This document shows positions 62,619 through 64,000 of a stretch of DNA of 64,000 nucleotides, piece by piece. The position numbers and the translations under genes were made by a program. The stretch is from Dugong dugon. Taxonomy: Eukaryota; Chordata; Mammalia; Sirenia; Dugongidae. Location: NCBI GenBank assembly GCA_030035585.1, contig CM057469.1, positions 15,990,501 to 16,054,500 of the forward strand, in the 5' to 3' direction. Each line of letters begins with the position of its first letter. Position 1 is the first letter of the stretch. The notes below the pieces were generated by a model, which saw nothing but the letters and a program-made list of their open reading frames with translations, made no database searches and was not told the DNA's origin.

Positions 62619-62634
62619 AACACACGCTGATTTA

Positions 62635-63072
62635 TGATTTAATTGTGTCCCCCAAAAGACAGGTTAAAGTCCTAACCCCCATACCGGTAAGTGTCACCTT
62701 GTTTGGGGAAACAGAGTTTTCCGTTGCAGATGTTATCAGCTGATGGAATCGTACCAGGGTGGGTCCCCATCCTAACCCTTTCTGAGTGGCACTTTATAAA
62801 AGGGAAGGGCAGACACAGAAACAGTCCCACTCGGGAGAAGAAAGTGTGTGAAGACCCATCCATAAGCCACGGAATGCCAAGCATGGCTGGCAGCCACCAG
62901 AAATCAGGAGAGGCATGGAACGTTCCTCTCTCAAAGCCCCATGAGCAATCAACACAGTCAAGGCCCCGATGTGGACTTCCAGCCTCCAGCACTGTGAGAT
63001 AATAAATTTCTGTTCTTTAAAGCCACCCACTCTGTGGTATTTTGTTATGGCCACCCAAAGAGGCTAAGGCAC
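62635..63072 (+). mobile_element. MaLR (MLT1-like) LTR
   Basis: Plus-strand solo LTR: AATTGTGTCCCCCAAAAG at the 5' part, GTACCAGGGTGGGTCCCC in the middle, AATAAATTTCTGTTCTTTAA and GTGGTATTTTGTTATGGCC at the 3' end. Confidence 0.88.
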
Positions 63073-63329
63073 TAGCTCAGCTGGGAAAACAAGTGTTCTA
63101 ATCCAGTGGTCAGAAGGCCCAGCCTCTGTCCCAACCTGCGTGCTGTGACAACACACGGAAACTCAACCACCTTGTCATGAACAGGTACTGCCCACAGCCC
63201 TAGGCTCCGAGAGAGCTGGTCAGTTATTGCTGGTGAGGGCAGTGTGATGCCGGGGGCAGACCTCCCTCCCCTAGCCTCACAGTCTTGGGCAGGGTCCTCA
63301 CAGCCTGCCTGGCCTCCAGGTTGGCCAGG

Positions 63330-63485
63330 CCTGGGCTGGAATCCCAGCTCACCCCTTCCCGGTTGTGTGTCCTTGACCTCAGTCTCCTCGTCTGTAAAAT
63401 GAGAACAAGAATGTCCCCCCACACCAGAAGGATGCTTTGAGGATTCAATGGGTGCTACCACAATTCCTGGCAGCTGAAGGTGCTG
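63330..63485 (+). repeat. MIR fragment
   Basis: GGTTGTGTGTCCTTGACCTC, CTCGTCTGTAAAATGAGAAC and GAGGATTCAATGGG follow the MIR order on the plus strand. Confidence 0.75.
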
Positions 63486-63779
63486 AAGACACACAGCAGT
63501 TACCATTCTCTGAAGGGAATGGAAAGTGTCTTGAGCTGTGAAGTTGATGGCTTAAGGGAAGGAGTCAGTGAGGGTTTGTAAATCCTCCCTGTTCTCCCAC
63601 AGGGCCGGGCTGACAACAGCATCACCCTCCCCTCACCTTCCAAGCAGAAGTTTGGGGCCAGGGTTTTTTGCGTGGGCACGTGGCCACCACTGCCGTGTGG
63701 GAAGACTTCTCAGGGAGGGCCTGGCCTGGTTATCCCTTCCTGACTGGTCTTTCTCAGGAGCACCCTCCCCAACACTCAC

Positions 63780-63881
63780 CAGGATGTTCTGGTTTCCTTT
63801 AGTGAATTCTCTGAAGGCCTCAGTGACCTGCTCCCTCGTCTTTGTCTTCTTGAAATCCCGGTTCACGGAGCCGTCTTCTTT
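63780..63881 (-). CDS. ITPKB: ITPKB coding exon, third from the end
   Basis: This 102-nt minus-strand exon encodes exactly 34 residues: [18 protein letters not shown], then [16 protein letters not shown]. The acceptor is CTCAG at 63886-63882 and the donor is CTG|GTGAGT; both are phase 0. It is part of the IPK catalytic domain of ITPKB. The basic KKTKTR patch is helical in family structures and sits near the inositol phosphate and calmodulin-regulated region (family knowledge, not shown by this sequence). The remaining exons, including the large one encoding the F-actin-binding N-terminus, lie beyond the right edge. Confidence 0.97.
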
Positions 63882-64000
63882 CTGAGATAGAGAACAGGAG
63901 CAGGGTCAGGAGAGGACCCTCTGGTGACACTCACCCACCAAATGGCCCAGACCACTGACGACAGAGCACCGAGCCCTGGTCCTGGCCCCTGAGCACTCAA

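Overview
This is mammalian nuclear DNA, almost certainly from an afrotherian and most likely an elephant. The diagnosis rests on about forty tRNA-derived SINEs of the AfroSINE type, RTE-type (BovB-like) LINE fragments with the same 3' end as the SINEs, and L1 3' ends. There are no bacterial-style operons; nearly every open frame is chance or repeat-derived.

Two protein-coding genes are supported, and they converge. The plus-strand gene is STUM (formerly C1orf95, SPEC3/Stum family). Its last two coding exons are at 17534-17713 and 23600-23634; everything before 17534 is read as its upstream intron. A long 3' untranslated region probably follows, ending at the latest near 32005. The minus-strand gene is ITPKB (inositol-trisphosphate 3-kinase B). 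Its last three coding exons are at 63881-63780, 61563-61492 and 58990-58775, with a 3' UTR running to about 55760. The rest of ITPKB lies beyond the right edge and the rest of STUM beyond the left edge. As I recall the human map, this is the order and orientation on chromosome 1q42.

Layout: 1-17533 STUM intron, rich in SINEs, with a solo ERV-L-like LTR, an RTE 3' end and MaLR LTR pieces; 17534-23634 last STUM exons and the intron between them, which holds a palindromic hAT-like MITE; 23635-about 32005 probable STUM 3' UTR carrying several SINEs; about 32006-55760 intergenic DNA with nested L1, mariner, MIR, MER5A-like, RTE and SINE copies and a 19-bp minisatellite; 55760-58774 repeat-free ITPKB 3' UTR; 58775-64000 ITPKB exons and introns.

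The most interesting material is the transposon archaeology. It includes two copies of a palindromic hAT-like MITE (one with a perfect 8-bp target-site duplication), three-layer nests such as MIR > L1 > SINE, and an RTE-derived composite that joins a LINE 5' region directly to its 3' end. I found no new enzymatic or defence system, and I say so plainly.
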